Shown piece by piece: positions 1 to 10,824 of a stretch of DNA of 37,007 nt. Origin of the DNA: Chara braunii (taxonomy: Eukaryota > Streptophyta > Charophyceae > Charales > Characeae); NCBI GenBank assembly GCA_003427395.1, contig BFEA01000014.1, positions 2,089,254 through 2,126,260 of the forward strand, given 5' to 3'. The position numbers were made by a program, and so were the translations under genes. Under the pieces are notes generated by a model. That model did not search any database, was not told where the DNA came from, and was given only the letters and a program-made list of their open reading frames with translations. Every line of letters begins with the position of its first letter. Position 1 is the stretch's first letter.

Positions 1-3000
1 AAGCAAGCTTGTCGCACGCAGCCCAGTGCCTACGGAACCAGCGTATTCCTGCAGAGACCGAAGCTGCTTTGTTTACCCGCCTATGCCAATCAAGAAGAAT
101 AACATGGCGCAATTCAGCCAAAACAGCGATAATCAAATCCTGACAGGATGAGCGTTTGCCCTCGCGGACCACGGCGTTACGCAACTTCCACATGTTCCAA
201 AAAATAACTGCACGTGTGGCCTCAAAAACATAGGCTCTGTTCCGCGGTAATTGAAGAGTGGCAGAGCCCATGAGACTAGAAGTGTCAGACCACAACTTGA
301 CAGATTCTCCACCAATCCCAAAAAAAGGCCGAAGTGTCACAAGATATCCACAGGTGACAAAGGTCGTCAATGTAATATCCTCCACAACATCTATCACAAA
401 ACGGTTGGCCATTGCGAGTTCTACGGTACACTAGGCTAGCAGTAGGCACCGCACGGTGCAGATTGAACCATAACAAAGCAGCATGCTTTGGCACTGGCAA
501 AGATAAAAGCAACTTCCACACGGGAGTAAAACAAACAGGCAAGTAAATGGAAAAGACCAAGAAAAATCGGAAGAATTGCTCCAGCTTTTAGAAATTTCCC
601 AGTCCATGTCAACCTTAGGCAGCATCATGGCATAAGCAAGACGGACTGAGTGCAAATGAATATCCACTGTACCAGCAGGATGTCGAGGGTCCTCCCAGCA
701 CCAATCTCGCGGATCCACAAACAATTTGTGTGCAGGAATCTGGACCTTATATGGTCGATAAAGCACAGAACCGAGGGTGGCGCCCTACGGAGTTTGTAAC
801 ACAGAAACCGGGACCAAACCACAGAGATCAGACTCCACAGGCGCAGTTGACAACTGAGACAGAGGTTGACCGAGACCAAGATACCCATCAGAGAGCTCCC
901 AACAAGTCATTTCCCAATGATCAGACATCAACGGCTTTTCCAATCTCCAAAGTCTGTCTGGCCGTTGCATATGCTCATCCTTCATCCACGCTCCAACGGC
1001 CACACGCTTTTCTTGAATGCACTCCAACCAATGCATGGGAACGGCCTGCTGAATCGTACGCAGATGTTGTCTCCAATAGTGGAGACTGCCAAGGAGAGGA
1101 ACCAGCTCTTCCTCCGTTTTCCATGTCCCAGCCACCTCGTCCCAAATATGTGCCCAGAGTGGCGACCCCACGCACCATCCAAGCATGACCAAAATTACCA
1201 ACTCCAAAGAGCTGAAAAGGCAGACCATCAGGACGCAGAATATAGGGATTGTCGAAGAGATTCTGGGAAAGGAGCCTATAGTACTCAAGCTTTGGAGGCT
1301 TTTTGGTCGGCAAGATCTTGATCCAAGCTTGCACTACGGATCTCCACAAGGGAGATGTGAGTCGTTTATGACAATACGGCCGAAGAAAAAGAGCAAGCTG
1401 AACCATTCCCAAATTGTGAAAATCAAAATCGAGGTCAAAGTCCAAAGCTAACAAATGGAGTGCTAGAAGCTCCCAAGTAGCATTGTCAGGCGCCAACAGC
1501 AGCCTGAGAGGCCATTTAGAAAGAAGCGCCGCAATCTGACACTTTGGATCCAGAAGTCCCAAACCACCATTGTGTTTTTTCTGAATGAGTTTATTCCACC
1601 CAACTTTTGGCATAAAGGGTTCTTTTTTGACAGACTCTTTCCAGAGATATCGGGCAGCCAATTGTTTGATTTCTGCATACACCGCTGGTCTCAGCGGAGA
1701 AAGCGCCTGCTCGTACCAAAGTCTAGAGAAAACTGCATTGTTCAATGTCAAAGCTCTGCCCGGGAGGGCCACACCTTTGCATCGAGCCCAAGCAGCAACC
1801 GTAGAGGCCAGCTTGGCTAAGATATGACTCTGATTCCGACCAAGAGGGTTAGCAAAAGAAAGCTGAAAACCGAGAAGTCTCTCTGATTCCTCGGGCAACA
1901 CAACGCTAATACCCCAATGATGGGGAGGCGGGGCGCCTGAGGGGATTAGCAGAACTGTTTTATTCCAATTTACCTTGGCTTCAGCGACCACGGAAAAAAT
2001 GGTAATAACAGCTTTCAGTCTACTATAGACATCGTCGTGCAGAAGAAGAAAGATCGATGTGTCATCAGCGAAAGACTGGCTCTTGGCAGAGGGCGCATCA
2101 AGCAAAGGTAAGACCGGAAGTCCGACTATGCTATCATCCACTCTAATTGTAGCATGCAATGCTTCCACATACAGAATGTACAAATAGTGGGCCAACGGAC
2201 AGCCCTGTCGCACCGAACGAGAAATAGGAAAAAACTCAGACAATTTACCATTTATCAACAATGCAGTTGTCGCTCCATTGAAGAGAGCTCGTATACAACT
2301 AAAAAAACGGGGCCCAAAGTTCAGCTTCGTCAACAGAGCGAAGAGGAACTGCCAAGCTTTTTCAAAGTCTAAGAGCAAGATTCCAAAGGGGGCTGCATAT
2401 CGATTCACGAGTTCTGCACCCTGTGCCACAGCTATCACTGTGTCCAGAATCTGCCTGCCTCGCATGAATCCTGTCTGATCCGGATGGACGAGACCAGGCA
2501 AGACCGACTGCATGCGGTTAGCCAAAACTCTCGAAACGATCTTATAGAACGTAGTAGTCAACGTGATAGGGCGCTTATTCCAAATTTGCGATTTTGCCCC
2601 CTTTTTGTGCACAAGAGTGACCACCCCCTGCAACTGTTGTGCAGGCATAGGATGACCCGAAGCCATGGACATGAGGCAGTTAACAATCTCTTGGTCAAGC
2701 ATGGAAGCACATTTCTTGAACAGCATGGCTGATAAGCCATCAACGCCCGGAGCTTTACCCGGTGGTTGCTGTTTGATGGCCACCCTAATCTCATCAACTG
2801 TAAAGTCGCTCTCTAGTGCCTGCCGCTGCTCTAACGAGAGCTCTTTATCCAAAGCAGGCCAAATATGCAGTGAACAGTACTCGTCCACATTCGGGATTTG
2901 CAATCTGGTAGTGAAAAGATCCCTGCAGAACAAAACAGCATAATCCAGGATCGCCTCGGTTGTAACAGCGGGAGGAGAGGCCTCATCAAAGGGGTGGTCA

Positions 3001-4187
3001 AGTTGCAAGACACAGGTGTCAGATCCGTTGCAGGGGACTCTACGAAAGTGAGATGCAGTCATACGGTCAGCCGCCGCCAACCATTTTTGCTTCGCTTTCC
3101 ACACCGAGTGTTTGTGATAATCACGCACTTGCGACGCGATTTCGCGAATTTCAGAAATCAGCGGAGGTGAAATAACAGGGTCCGGATTCAAAGAAGGGCT
3201 CAGAAGTCGCAGCACCTCGCGCAGTTTACTCTCTTGCCTGCTAAAGAAGTCAAGAGAACTGATCTGGCGTTTCGCGGTCAGGGCGTGGCGACGGAGAGAA
3301 TTCAAAAGTGATTGCACTCTCACTGCAGGAGTGTCTCCAGAAGATAACGAGTTTTTCACAGTTTTCAACACATCCAAGGCGCTGCCAAGGAATCGAGTGT
3401 CATAGCAAAGGCTTTGAGGAAGGTACACCATATCATGAAAGATACGCAAGAACAAACGCCTCCGCAGAGAGAGGAGGAGCGGGAGGTGATCAGACCCCAC
3501 AACAGGTAGAATGTCAGTATCCTGCAGCAAAGGGATAAGAGCATTGCTAATAAAAGAAATGTCAATGCTTGAACGGGGGCAATAGGATGCGTTGGGATGG
3601 CAAGAGCCCAACCAAGTAAATTGTTGTCTGTCTGGATATAGAAAACGAAAAGTATCAGTCCACCCCAAAGCTGCAGCAGTGGCGACAATTCGCAAAGCGT
3701 CCGTCGCCGGCTGGTGGGGGACGAGAGAATCCAATCCAGGGGTAAGAGTCATATTCCAATCCCCAATCAAAACGAGCCTGTCTATTAGCGGAACCAACCC
3801 GGGTAAGAACCGAAAAAAACGATTTCTTTCAGCAGGATCGACCGGAGCATAGAGCGTGAAAATGCCCCGTAGCTCACCGTCCAATTCAAAAGCAACCCAA
3901 GCCCAGCTTCCTTCAGAATCCCAAAAGAAGTCTCAAAAATGCACTGAGAAAGTGGGTGAGAACAAGATGGCCACTCCACCCTTTGTTCCCTTCGCGGGGG
4001 CCCAGAACTGCGGACCACGCCACCACATCTGACGGGCAGCAGCAAGACGATCCAGCTTCGTTTCTTGCAGGCACACTATTTGTGCGCCATGATTCCTAGC
4101 AAGAGCCGTGATCAAGGATCGTTTATAAGCGACTAATGTTGACCCTAGCCCTCTCACGTTCCACGAAGCAATTCTCACCACATCCAT
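1..4187 (-). pseudogene. LINE-A ORF2: AP endonuclease, reverse transcriptase and C-terminal zinc-binding region, broken
   Basis: ORF2 starts at ATG 4185-4187, right after an in-frame TAG. Endonuclease motifs are visible: SWNVRGLG near residue 8, CLQETKL, IGDWNMT and GSDHLP. A single TGA at 3933-3935 interrupts the endonuclease, but the same frame continues on both sides as far as about 1140. The RT part has GKAPGVDGLS, a motif A beginning LLDFEKAW, RQGCPL and the catalytic FADD. Motif A seems to lack about five residues normally found between EKA and W (YDxVx). Near 1140 the frame changes. A TAG near 785 and more shifts follow. The C-terminal zinc-binding-type region (CDRC, HLWISC, FWDWW at 560-285) and a last stretch with FWNMWKLRNAV run to the window edge. 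About 1,400 codons in all, normal for plant L1. Confidence 0.9.
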
Positions 4188-4232
4188 CTACAAGCGGAAG
4201 CTGCAGTAGGGGGAGAAAAAAACGGAACACCC

Positions 4233-4249
4233 TTTTTTTTTTTTTTTTT
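4233..4249 (-). repeat. A17 tract between LINE-A ORF1 and ORF2
   Basis: Seventeen T on the plus strand (A17 in the sense of the LINE), 46 bases upstream of the ORF2 ATG. It could be an ordinary inter-ORF spacer tract or the scar of a small insertion. No flanking duplication was seen. Confidence 0.6.
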
Positions 4250-4335
4250 AAACAGCATCTCTACTAATCAGTTACCGCCGCATCATGCTAAACAACCTGG
4301 TATCACACACCTAAAGCACAAAACCACGCCGCCCA

Positions 4336-6117
4336 CTAATCTGTCCATTTTGTAAACATCAAAGCTGCGAAACCAGACCCAAAAAAATTGACTTCTTCAG
4401 GTAAGTGGGTATCAACCTCATGGAGCAGAACCGCGGTCCATGTGGCACAGAGCGAAGTAGAGGTAACCGTCTCGTTCTGCGGGTTGGCAAACTCTGTCCA
4501 CGAGATCCAACGCGCCCTCGGCATATTCAGATCCGCATGTGAATGTTCGCTGACACGAACTTCCAAAAACAGGAATATCGTGGACACTTCCTGTCGCTGG
4601 GCAGTTGCTTGGGCAGCTGAATCCATGGAATCTCTGGCCATTTTCTCATTCTGTAGGACGGACCCAACCATTTACCCACTTCCACCATCGCATCGTCAAA
4701 CGCAGGCTCTCGTGAAAATGCTATATGAGGGAGGACATCAGCTCATGATGCTGACCTTTCCCCAAGGGCGTATCCTGTTTAGTGGCAGTCAAAAGTTTCA
4801 AATCCCCCTCAGTCCATGTCAGGATGACCGGGAAAACAATGTAAGGTGGGACACCGTCCCCTTCTCTATTTGCTAAAGCCGTCCCGACAGGGAGAGGTTG
4901 CGGGTAGTCTTGCCCTCTCAGAGAAGTTCCCACACTCCCAAGCCTGGATTGCGATGCCACAGACGTAGCGCCGGGGTGTACAAGTGCCTGAGGCGATTGC
5001 GTCGAAGCAGACTGGAGACCTTGCTGAGATACTGGCTCTTCCATCGGTCGACGACCGTGCAATCGTTGTGATTCCCCAGACCTGGCATAAGGAGCTGCAG
5101 ACTCTGACCGCGTGCCTCTCTGCTGAACTGCCTTCATCAGGGCTCTCTGCTCTGTTCTTCTTGGGCGAGAGGCTGGTGACATATAATCATCCCGCAGGGG
5201 CTGAGCCAAATCTGACGAAGGGAATAAAAGCCCAGGTTCTCCCATGCCCACATTCTCAGGGGCTGCTGCTTCTCCCGCGACCCCTTTTGAAGGATTTCGT
5301 CCCATCTCACTGGGTCTGCATTCTGCAGGCATCTTCCATCCACCGAGGGGTGACCATACCAACGGTGAACTTCACACCAAGGGGTGTCCTGAGTGACCAC
5401 GTCCAGATCCAGATGGCCGAACTGAGAAAAAACCCGAATAATAGGCGTTATCTTGTGCCTAGCGGATAGAGGTAAGTCATAACGCCGGTTGACTAAACGC
5501 GGTTCGCTTTTCCGTTTCTCCAGAGGATGCGCCCTCAAATCCTTGCCAAACTGCTGCTCCACTGCAAACTGCAAAGAAGACAAGGCAAGATAAGGCACCT
5601 TCAAGACCCTGATCCAGTATCATCCTTCCTGTGCCTCTGGCGACTTCTGAGTACCTCAGCAGGCGTCAGCCACGGTCGGAAACGCACCGGATATTCCTTC
5701 CCTCGCCACACTATTTTTGCGTCACTAACCTCATTTATCAGCCAATCCCTAAGCCTCTGGGTAGGTGCTAAATAGGAAATCAGGGAAGCCCCCTCTGGCT
5801 TGACTCTCCCCAGTCTGTTGTTCGTCAACTGTTCATCCCATGCACCCTCCGATCCACGAATCCAATTCTCTTTCTCTTGAAACGTCATTTCAGGGCCACA
5901 CAAGGCAAACAGCACCATAACGTTGTGTCTTTTTAAGAAATCAACATGGAAATCCTCGTAAGGCTTGTGAAGATACACTTCCAGGACATTATCTTTGATT
6001 GCAGAAGACACATGCCACCGCAGGATTTTCCTGTCCAGTCAAAAAACACTGAGCTATCATGTCTCTAATTTCTCTCTCGTCAGCAGATGAGATAGCTCTC
6101 TGCTGTGAAGTAGCCAT
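4336..6117 (-). pseudogene. LINE-A ORF1: gag-like RNA-binding protein, frameshifted
   Basis: The best start is ATG 6115-6117, reading MATSQQRAISSADEREIRDM for 42 codons before a frame change near 6011. The next piece (6011-5601) has DFLKRHNVMVLFALCGPE and WRGKEYPVRFRPWL, typical of plant LINE ORF1 (DUF4283-like) proteins. The 5604-5137 piece has an intact-looking core (QFGKDLRAHP, LSARHKITPIIRV, GHLDLDVVTQDTPW). It ends in a degraded CCHC knuckle: CEVHRWYGHPSVDGRC has His and Gly where the second and fourth metal ligands should be. Two further pieces (5362-4721 and 4671-4336) are the likely Ser/Gln-rich linker and C-terminus. The coding pieces fall in three frames, so there are at least three frameshifts. 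Family assignment rests on order and residue style, not a search. Confidence 0.7.
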
Positions 6118-6763
6118 GGCTGTAATCATCAACTGACCACTCCCTTCAAACACGCCTGACGGTCGTCAAAAGTCCACCTACCTCAAAAGAACCTCAAACG
6201 AACCGTACGTGGCACTAGAACCTTGCGTTCTTGGTTCAAGGACAAACCCTAGGTAGCACTAGTACCTTCCCCTCTCGGGAACACCCCCCCAGCATCTTCC
6301 AGCTGCAAAAAGCTGTTCAAAGTCGTCACCAGAAGGGTAAAGAATGCAAGATGCTTAACTACAAGACAGAGTCGGGACAAACCCCAACAATCTATGGCCA
6401 GCAAATATAGGCAAAAAGAAAAAGCCAGGCATGCGTGTGCGAGGAGAAAGAAGAAAGCAGTTATGTATAGCACGCCTGCAACCCAAACCACCAAGCCAAA
6501 TAGCCACCAAAGGAGTTTCAGCACTCTATCACAGCAGCAGATAAGATCCCAAGGCAGCCACACCCATCTCCTCCACACCCAGGGATCACGGATGAGAAGG
6601 GAAACCAAAATAAAGAGCGGAAGACAAAGTACAAACTCCACCCACATCAGCGTCATCAGAAAACAACAAAAGGTCGAAGCGGTCACCAAAGAAGAGGGAT
6701 GTTCCTCAGCTTGCAATCCAGGCCGTTTCTAGGCTTGAACGAAAAAACTCACTGGCGAAGCAG
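6118..6763 (-). other. LINE-A 5' leader (probable), no gene
   Basis: No start codon or conserved frame leads into ORF1 here. The long open frame on the minus strand (6249-6716) begins only at TTG and encodes a hydrophobic, compositionally odd peptide, so I read the stretch as untranslated leader. Confidence 0.45.
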
Positions 6764-6780
6764 AAAATCCGATCAATATA

Positions 6781-6832
6781 AATGGGCGGACCTATCGACT
6801 GACAACAATGGGCGGACCTATCGACTGACAAC
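6781..6832 (+). repeat. 26-bp tandem duplication at the 5' end of the insertion
   Basis: Two identical, directly adjacent 26-bp units (6781-6806 and 6807-6832), each beginning AATGGGCGGACCTATCGACT. They start four bases inside the element, so the duplication belongs to its 5' end. Confidence 0.95.
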
Positions 6833-7595
6833 AAGCTTTTCTACTCAGACCTGTTATGGAGTCATCATACAGGCAATAGCTAACATCCATACAATGCTAA
6901 ATGTCTCTTCTCTGTCGGCTAGTGTAGTCCCTACTCAGCCATTTTTGTTGTTCCTGGCAGAAGGGTCTATATCTCTCCAGACAGAAGTTGAAACCCCGGT
7001 TTCAGTTTTTCTAAGCGGACTTTGGATAAGCTGTTTACTCCATGTCCTTTTTTTTCTCTGGGATAGTGGATATATCTCTGTGCGTTGCTCACAAGGCTAG
7101 CGGGTCACTTCAAACAGGCAACCGTAGGGTTGAGAGGCCTGCGAGCTGGTTTCACAGAGTTTTTGACATTGTTAATGGTAAAGTCCCGATTTTAAGTCAA
7201 CTAGCCTAGCCTCGGCGGCCCTGCAGTTGGAATGGCCCGTGGTTAGGGCCGGAGTGTAGACTGATTCTTGGTCAGATCCTTCAGAGGAAACTCGATCAAG
7301 AGATTTTTGGTAGGTCGCAAATAGACTACCAAGTTTCATATCCGGGTTAAGCTCCCGGATGTGAAATGTCTATAGGGTCATGGATAGAAAGACAGACTTT
7401 CCCTCTGTCTCTGTTGATAATTTTTAGCCGCTCATGTTTGGATCCTCCTTTCAGATTTGACCAGTCTGTTGACAGGAGCATGGGACTCTGGACCCGGTTT
7501 CCAGATAGCCTCTCTGAGGCCGTTTTCTCCTCTCCGGGTTGAGATGTGGAGGGATTCCCGGCCTCCTTTTATTGGAATAATATAACTATGTTTTT

Positions 7596-7650
7596 CACAC
7601 ACACACACACACACAAAAAAAAAAAAAAATAAAAAAAAAAAAAATAAAAA
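7596..7650 (+). repeat. (CA)n and A-rich tail of the 6777-7650 element
   Basis: About nine CA dinucleotides pass into long A runs broken by single T, directly before the right target-site duplication. Confidence 0.95.
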
Positions 7651-7663
7651 AAAATCCGATCAA

Positions 7664-8013
7664 CGAGAGGACACAGCCAACAAAGCGACAAGTCGGCTCA
7701 CTACCCTATTCGTAGACCACAGCAGTCCGACGAGCATTCCAAACGCAACTCCTCGTCAGAACGCACGTCAACCCAACCGTGCAGATATGCCGGCTTTGCA
7801 GGCTTAACCAGGCAAAAACCAAGCGCCCCAACACTGAGGCAACAACGATCCTCCGCCGATTTCTCCCCCAAATTACAAATCGAACGTTCAGTTTTTTTTT
7901 GTTTTTTTTTTTTCAGTTTATTTTATTATATTGTTATTTATTTATTTACTTTCATCTTTGGTTGGTAGTACGCATCTATCTCATCCTCTCACTAGTCTAT
8001 AGTACGGGAGCAT
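7664..8013. other. No gene seen; probable continuation of LINE-A leader, then T-rich tract
   Basis: 7664-7890 is the right flank of the poly-A insertion and may be the outer part of the LINE-A 5' leader. 7890-7950 is a T-rich, low-complexity tract. No conserved frame or RNA gene was recognised. Confidence 0.4.
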
Positions 8014-8339
8014 GGTCCCAATGGCAACGGGGATTGGATTAAGATCCTGAATCTGGACGTGTTTTAGGAAGAATTGCAGAAAAGGAGTTCAATTTTTTGC
8101 ACTTGTCCGCAAACTCAGCCAGATTCAGGCGTTCTTTGCTAGTGGGACCTCGCCCCGGGGGAACACCAACTAACCCCCGGCCGTGGTCCCACTAGCAAAG
8201 AGGATCGGATAGAAATCCTGAATCTGGCCATGTTGTTTGCAGAGATACAGAAAAGCAGTTCGATCTCGATTTCCTGCTCCTGTCCTCGAACACGTCCACA
8301 TTCAGGCATTCAATCCAATGCTCTCTTGCCAATGGGACC
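8014..8339. repeat. Two tandem palindromic repeat units (GGTCCCA...TGGGACC)
   Basis: Unit 1 (8014-8149) and unit 2 (8185-8339) each begin GGTCCCA and end TGGGACC. Both contain AAGATCCTGAATCTGG or AAATCCTGAATCTGG near the start and an inverted CAGATTCAGGC or ACATTCAGGCATTC near the end. The period is 171 bp. Across the join, CTTTGCTAGTGGGACC (8134-8149) and its perfect reverse complement (8185-8200) form a 16-bp inverted repeat around a CG-rich 35-base spacer. It looks like a small foldback or MITE-type repeat present in tandem. No duplicated target was seen. Confidence 0.75.
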
Positions 8340-9029
8340 ACGGCCCCGGGGTCATGTCCCACTTCTCGAGGTTTTGTTCTGGTCTCGAGTGTACATGGCT
8401 TCTTGCCATCCGATCTGAAAATCTCACGGCCCTACAGTCTTCCCCCAAACATAACGCACCTTGATAATGAATGTATACAGTCTATCTTTCCGTCACGATG
8501 CAGTCAAAATGATGGTGCGTTGTGTTCGCGGGAAGACGGTAGTGTGATCGCGTTGGAAAATACACGTAACATAAACTAAACACCCGCTAGTGGGTCACTT
8601 ACATTTCGCGTAGCATTCAGACCCATGGGCTGGATATGGTGCAGGATCGCTGTACTCTATTTCTTGCGGGATTCGAACTCATCATCTCTTTCCTAACAGT
8701 TTACGTGTGCATATCATTCAGTCCCATCCACTGACAACTTGGCGGTGTCTACTGGAAACTCAAGAACAGAGTGAAACGTGCGGGCGGGTTGATCCCTCGA
8801 CTTGTGGCTTCGCACCTGTGTGTCAGCCCACACTCTGGCGCAACGCCGCGAACTCGTCATCCGGTTTCGGCTCCTGATGTGGAGCTTCTGATAAACACGT
8901 GGCCGTGTGTGATGCTTTTCGTTCCTCCCTTTTTTACACAGACGTCTGCTCAGAGCACGTGCACCTTCCGTTCTTTGGGTACACAAGGGGGCGACAGGAG
9001 GGGTTGGCCCTGTTCACACACAAAAGTGT
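8340..9029. other. No gene; one isolated Pol III B-box-like motif
   Basis: No conserved frame. On the minus strand 8668-8680 reads GAGTTCGAATCCC, a perfect tRNA T-arm/B-box core, but a credible D-arm and anticodon arm are missing. It is probably a tRNA-derived relic rather than a tRNA gene. Confidence 0.35.
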
Positions 9030-9200
9030 AGCTGGGTAGCTGAGCTGGTACGGCGCACCCGCCTATCCCACTTGGTAAGGCCCAAAAGTTCCAGTCGACC
9101 TGTCTACCAGGAGGTCGGGGGCTCAACTCCGTTCCTGACGGTTCCTGTCACCTTCAAATAGCTTGTTCCCCACCCGAGGTCAGCATAAGCCACCTGCTGG
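9030..9200 (+). mobile_element. tRNA-derived SINE head, probable
   Basis: TAGCTGAGCTGG (9037-9048) matches the tRNA A box. GGTCGGGGGCTCAACTCC (9113-9130) resembles a degraded T-arm/B box. The spacing of about 72 bp is longer than in most tRNAs. The sequence then runs into the poly-T of an oppositely oriented element at 9201, so its own tail is not visible. Confidence 0.5.
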
Positions 9201-9385
9201 TTTTTTTTTTTTTTTTTTTTTTTTTTGAGAAGTTGCCGCTTTATATATTCAAAAATCGATAATGGTTGAGGGCGGGGAGCTCGCAATTCTACCCGGTGCA
9301 TGCTGAAAAACCTTCGCTGGAAACCGGGTCCAGCGTCCCAAGGCAACTCCGCCTCATCCAGATAGAAACTTCTCAAAATTGTCAT
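9201..9385 (-). mobile_element. Short poly-A-tailed element with the conserved 3' hairpin (minus strand)
   Basis: Read on the minus strand, the element passes a perfect hairpin GCTGGACCCGGTTTCCAGC (9334-9316). It then has ACCGGGTAGAATTG and a GCTCCCCGCCC block before ending in about 25 A (9226-9201). The order hairpin, CCGGGTAGAATTG, TCCCC block is shared with the copy at 13221-13345. The 5' end is approximate and no target-site duplication was identified. Confidence 0.65.
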
Positions 9386-10509
9386 GAAGCACAGTAAAAA
9401 GGTGACTGAACTGAAAATGACAGTAAGCTCTCAAATCCTTCAGCTTATACTAGTCTTAAGATAAGACTGATACCACGCTCGGGCGTGGGGGCACAGCCAG
9501 GACGACGGCGGACCGGTGACCAGCCCACGACGCGCCATTCCCGTCTTTATGAGAGGAATAGAATCCCCCCGCGCTCCCAGCCCCAGCCCTACCACCTCCG
9601 AAGCCACCCCTAGATGCCACCGACTGAGACCCTCCCCCTGTCCCGCTCTTGCCTCCACCACCTGTCGGGTGCCCACTGTCACTTACATTCCCTTTCCCGC
9701 CGCTACTGCCCACCTCCCCACCACCCCCGCCGCCCTGTGTGCCTCCTCCCCACAAAGACCCTCCCTCTCACAGCCCGCCGTACACATACCCGGCCGCACG
9801 TGCGCCCGAGGCCAAATGCAGACACTGCCGCTCCGAGTTCCGCCAGCAGGTGCAGCCGGCTGCTCCTCAGCGCAGCGCAGACCCGATTCAAAAAAGCCTG
9901 AAACGCACCGCACACCTGTCCGCCTACACAGGTACTAAGATACACACAATACAAAAACAAAAACAAAAAAACGACCATCTTTCGGGTCATGTGTCCGGGG
10001 CCTAGCAACAACAAACGACCCCAACATTTCTGAATTACGTCCGGGCTGTCGATCTCCCTATTCAACGCACGGTCAGATAACCATTTCCCGACTTTCCTAT
10101 ACGGGACCCGACACTACTACTGGTCGGTCTCCAGCGACCACGCGTCCTCCGCAGTGACCGCCGCCGTGTTACCTCACGGAACGACCGGTCCGTCTCGTGT
10201 CGGCGACTGCAACGGCCTGTATACCCACTTACACCTGTTTTTTAAAGCCTAGTTGCAAGATCTCCACCCGACAACATTGTGAATGCAGCTGGACAACGTA
10301 GCCGTCTCGCTGCATCCGAAAAGGTCGACGACGTTCCCCAAACGGAAACGCAGCCGCTAAACGACAAAACGCAACCCCGTATACGCAGCCATTACCTGTA
10401 TACGCAGCCATTCCTGGCTGCGAACTTGAAATACAACCAGCGGGGACAAAAAAAAAGGGGACCAAGTGTGAAAACAGGACAAGGAAAAGGAGGGGACGGG
10501 CGGCGGCAG
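9386..10509. other. GC-rich region with Pro/Gly-rich open frames, no recognised gene
   Basis: Both strands stay open for 80-140 codons at 9440-10005 because the DNA is CCN/GGN-rich. The plus frame gives Pro-rich peptides and the minus frame Gly-rich ones. A KCRHCRSEF stretch on the plus strand (around 9815-9840) hints at a zinc-finger-like CxxC but has no partner ligands. I do not call a protein here. Confidence 0.4.
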
Positions 10510-10512
10510 CGA

Positions 10513-10589
10513 GTTAGCGCTAACTTTAGCGCATGTGCTAATCTTAGCGCTAATTCGGAGTTTCTGGTGGTGCTAACCGTAATTAGCGC
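10513..10589. repeat. Cluster of TTAGCGCTAA palindromes
   Basis: GTTAGCGCTAAC (10513-10524), TTAGCGCATGTGCTAA (10526-10541), TTAGCGCTAA (10544-10553) and TTAGCGC (10583-10589) crowd into 77 bp. They could fold as a cruciform or be stacked sites for a palindrome-binding protein. Confidence 0.6.
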
Positions 10590-10824
10590 CGACCGTGGTG
10601 GATTGCTGAACTATTCTCCGGAATACGCTGTTGACCGAGCGGCGGCTTGACACATTCTATTGGCTGGTAACACTCGCACCATCGCTTAGGTGGTGATTCC
10701 ACTTGTGAGTAACGAGTGGTTGAGTGTCCTATCCCCAGTGCCACTTCTCTAACCGTGCTTCCTTTGCTGCATATCCTTTCATACCTGACATAACTCTGGA
10801 TGAAGACGTGCGAATCTCCTGGCA

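Larger units (their letters stand above)
1..6763 (-). mobile_element. LINE-A: near full-length L1-type non-LTR retrotransposon, defective
   Basis: Two consecutive broken reading frames on the minus strand, ORF1 (gag-like) then ORF2 (endonuclease plus reverse transcriptase), have the order and sizes of a plant L1 LINE. The 3' end lies beyond the window start, so no tail or target-site duplication can be seen. The 5' UTR probably includes 6118-6763. It may continue at 7664-7890 on the far side of a younger insertion, because removing that insertion and one duplicated target rejoins the flanks. The 5' limit is not defined. Several frameshifts and stops make it non-autonomous now. Confidence 0.85.
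6777..7650 (+). mobile_element. Poly-A-tailed non-autonomous retroelement with 13-bp target-site duplication
   Basis: The element is bracketed by perfect copies of AAAATCCGATCAA (6764-6776 and 7651-7663; the leading A run is ambiguous against the tail). It ends in a (CA)n run followed by an A-rich tail interrupted by single T, so it inserted by target-primed reverse transcription on the plus strand. It holds no RT frame. Near its 3' end (7487-7505) it has the hairpin TCTGG-ACCCGGTTT-CCAGA, followed by a TTCCCGGCC block. Both recur in four other places in this window. No convincing Pol III A/B box pair was found, so it may be 5'-truncated or a non-tRNA SINE-like family. Confidence 0.8.

Noticed and set aside
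6249-6716. 156-codon hydrophobic minus-strand frame in the LINE leader
   Set aside because: No ATG at its start, no membrane-protein family resemblance, lies in a probable 5' UTR.
8641-8720. tRNA gene on the minus strand
   Set aside because: Only the T-arm/B-box fits. No cloverleaf can be completed.
9516-10005. Proline-rich protein with CxxC motif
   Set aside because: Both strands are open because of GC bias. One CxxC without partner ligands is not a domain.
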